From positions 1-29,684 of IMG/VR virus record IMGVR_UViG_3300034104_003388: 29,684 bases of DNA. One strand, 5' to 3'. The notes under the pieces were generated by a model. That model did not search any database. It saw only the letters and a list, made by a program, of their open reading frames with translations, and was not told the origin of the DNA. Position numbers and translations under genes: made by a program. This DNA is from a virus. Shown piece after piece: positions 28,567-29,684 of the stretch. Each line of letters opens with the position of its first letter. Within the stretch, counting starts at the first letter, position 1.

Positions 28567-29334
28567 CTATTCAACATTTACATTTCTATAATAATCAACA
28601 ATTTTTTTCTGTTCAATATAAGAAATTAATTTTCTTTTAAATAACGGTAGTAATGTTTCTTCTAAAGGAAATTCACCATTACTTACCATTTCAACTATTG
28701 GTAATTTCTTTTTATCTTCCAGTTCACTAAATGTAGTAATTATTTTTGTTGGTGTCAAATTATTTTTTTCTCCATTGTATATTTGATTGACAATCAATTT
28801 GCTTTCAGGTGATCCCTTTGCTGCTGGTTTTTTTACATATTCCCAAACTATGATTTTTTTGTTTTTTTTGTCGTCAAAATAAAAGTATCCAATGTCGTTT
28901 ATAATATTTTCTTTATTTTTTTTGACAGTTAAATAAATTCTATCAAAAACTAATTCCCAAACTGATTTTGCTATATTAAAATATTCCATCATCCTTGGTG
29001 TTGTATATGATAAAATCTTTATAAATTCTTCATATTCTTCTTTGTCCATTTCTGGAACATCTTTAATTTTAAGGTCTTTTACTAAAAGTTCGTCATCTAT
29101 TGATGAAAATTTTTTGTTCGTATATAAAACCTTTTTATCCTTAACTAGTGTTTGGACATTTGCTAGATGTAATGCTAATTCAATAAATCCTGGATATAAT
29201 TCCATATTATCCAGTTTTTCACCCATTTTTTGAAAATATGAAAGAAGTTTGTATTCTTTGTGTTCTTTGTCAATTGGTTTCTCAAACATCCATTCGGTGT
29301 TCATTAAAAATTCTATTTTCTTTTTCTTTGCCAT
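28567..29334 (-). CDS. Conserved hypothetical phage protein (255 aa)
   Basis: Starts with MAKKKKIEFLMNTEWMFEKP; the segment YFQKMGEKLDNMELYPGFIE followed by LALHLANVQTLV appears typical of a phage-specific family, though I cannot name it. The rest is alpha-helical and Lys/Glu-rich with an internal YFYFDDKKNKKIIVWEYVKK strand region. No enzymatic motif is seen. It could be a structural or assembly protein, but this is not shown. ATG 29334. Confidence 0.65.
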   Translation of the reverse strand: MAKKKKIEFLMNTEWMFEKPIDKEHKEYKLLSYFQKMGEKLDNMELYPGFIELALHLANVQTLVKDKKVLYTNKKFSSIDDELLVKDLKIKDVPEMDKEEYEEFIKILSYTTPRMMEYFNIAKSVWELVFDRIYLTVKKNKENIINDIGYFYFDDKKNKKIIVWEYVKKPAAKGSPESKLIVNQIYNGEKNNLTPTKIITTFSELEDKKKLPIVEMVSNGEFPLEETLLPLFKRKLISYIEQKKIVDYYRNVNVE

Positions 29335-29372
29335 TTGACATAATAATAGTGATATAATATTACCTGTAAATA

Positions 29373-29684
29373 TTAATCGGTTCTCATTACAATATAATCG
29401 GTTCCATTAATATTAATTTGGTCATAGTTTCCGTCATACCCATTAAGTGCGGTACCATAATCTGAATCATTAATTAAACTTTCTAATAAATCATCTTTAT
29501 CAATAAAATCTATCATACTTCTAAAGTCATAACCCATGTCTTCTAAAAATGTAAGCGGATCTCTTCTTATACTATATAACCTATCTTCTACTTCTTCTTC
29601 AATTTGTTCTTCATTTGGGTCACCATCTGGATTATCTTTTATTTCTTCTATTTCATACTCAATATCTGAAATTCTACTATCACG
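29373..29684 (-). CDS. Partial acidic protein (C-terminal 103 residues)
   Basis: Open to the right edge of the window; stop TAA at 29373-29375. The visible part is very acidic (DNPDGDPNEEQIEEEVEDRL), then DPLTFLEDMGYDFRSMIDFI and a C-terminal NGYDGNYDQININGTDYIVM. No family recognised. A gap of 38 bases separates it from the 255-aa gene. Confidence 0.6.
   Translation of the reverse strand, partial: RDSRISDIEYEIEEIKDNPDGDPNEEQIEEEVEDRLYSIRRDPLTFLEDMGYDFRSMIDFIDKDDLLESLINDSDYGTALNGYDGNYDQININGTDYIVMRTD

Noticed and set aside
29340-29372. AT-only inverted repeat TAATATT/AATATTA before the 255-aa gene
   Set aside because: Seven A-T pairs in an AT-rich genome are expected by chance, and no T-run follows.
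1-29684. CRISPR arrays, insertion sequences, integrases, tRNA genes
   Set aside because: No regularly spaced repeats, transposase or integrase motifs, or cloverleaf with T-loop was seen by eye; a dedicated scan could still find a degenerate tRNA.

Overview
The window is strongly AT-rich and very tightly packed. About 68 genes, most of them small, fill 29.7 kb; nearly all lie on the minus strand, usually with gaps of a few bases or ATGA/TAATG-type overlaps. There is no ribosomal or housekeeping metabolism, no tRNA and no CRISPR array. The content (DUF3310, DIP1984-like, Smr-like, small HADs, many tiny membrane and zinc-ribbon proteins, an RNA ligase, orphan DNA methyltransferases, full-length DnaK, a UvrC-like nuclease, SPFH, AAA+) points to an accessory or early region of a large-genome tailed phage. 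The host is most likely a Bacteroidetes/Flavobacteria-type bacterium. Twelve sites match the promoter signature of that phylum, a -33 TTG and a -7 TAnnTTTG spaced by 19-20 bases, and the DnaK resembles Bacteroidetes DnaK.

Layout by transcription unit, read right to left. 29684-28238: partial acidic protein, conserved 255-aa protein, 36-aa protein, DUF3310. 28248-27901: the only plus-strand gene (DUF192), divergent from a Nudix hydrolase (27881-27465) that ends in a terminator. 27319-27047: single gene with its own promoter and terminator. 26922-23647: P-loop kinase, TKWC-family protein, metallophosphoesterase, HELMH metallopeptidase. 23610-20667: seven small genes ending in a DNA methyltransferase. 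20642-19112: membrane protein, coiled-coil protein, RNA ligase, terminator. 19064-18975: 29-aa gene between promoter and terminator. 18883-14732: a second, GC-richer methyltransferase with loose flanks, a frameshifted small gene, then a TKWC protein, a 67-aa protein and an AAA+ ATPase. 14707-13045: zinc ribbon, holin-like membrane protein, HAD, zinc-finger protein. 12924-10375: dnaK, a DIP1984-like coiled-coil protein and a candidate structured RNA closed by a terminator. 10372-7517: HADs, a SET-domain protein, a Smr-like protein. 7477-4977: two lipoproteins, membrane proteins, a third TKWC protein. 4932-3548: SPFH protein and membrane partners, terminator. 3484-2552, 2515-1247 (UvrC-like) and 1207-1: further small genes.

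Three points stand out. (1) Most promoters place the ATG only 4-5 bases after TAnnTTTG, so the transcripts should be leaderless or nearly so, and several promoters are fused to the preceding terminator. (2) A 190-base gap after 10577 can fold, in the transcribed sense, into a long closed stem whose G-U pairs fit only the minus strand, followed directly by an intrinsic terminator. (3) Three diverged paralogues share a TKWCT core, and two of them sit in overlapping operons with P-loop NTPases. RNA ligase, P-loop kinase and a HAD of the RNA-repair type together suggest an RNA-repair set.
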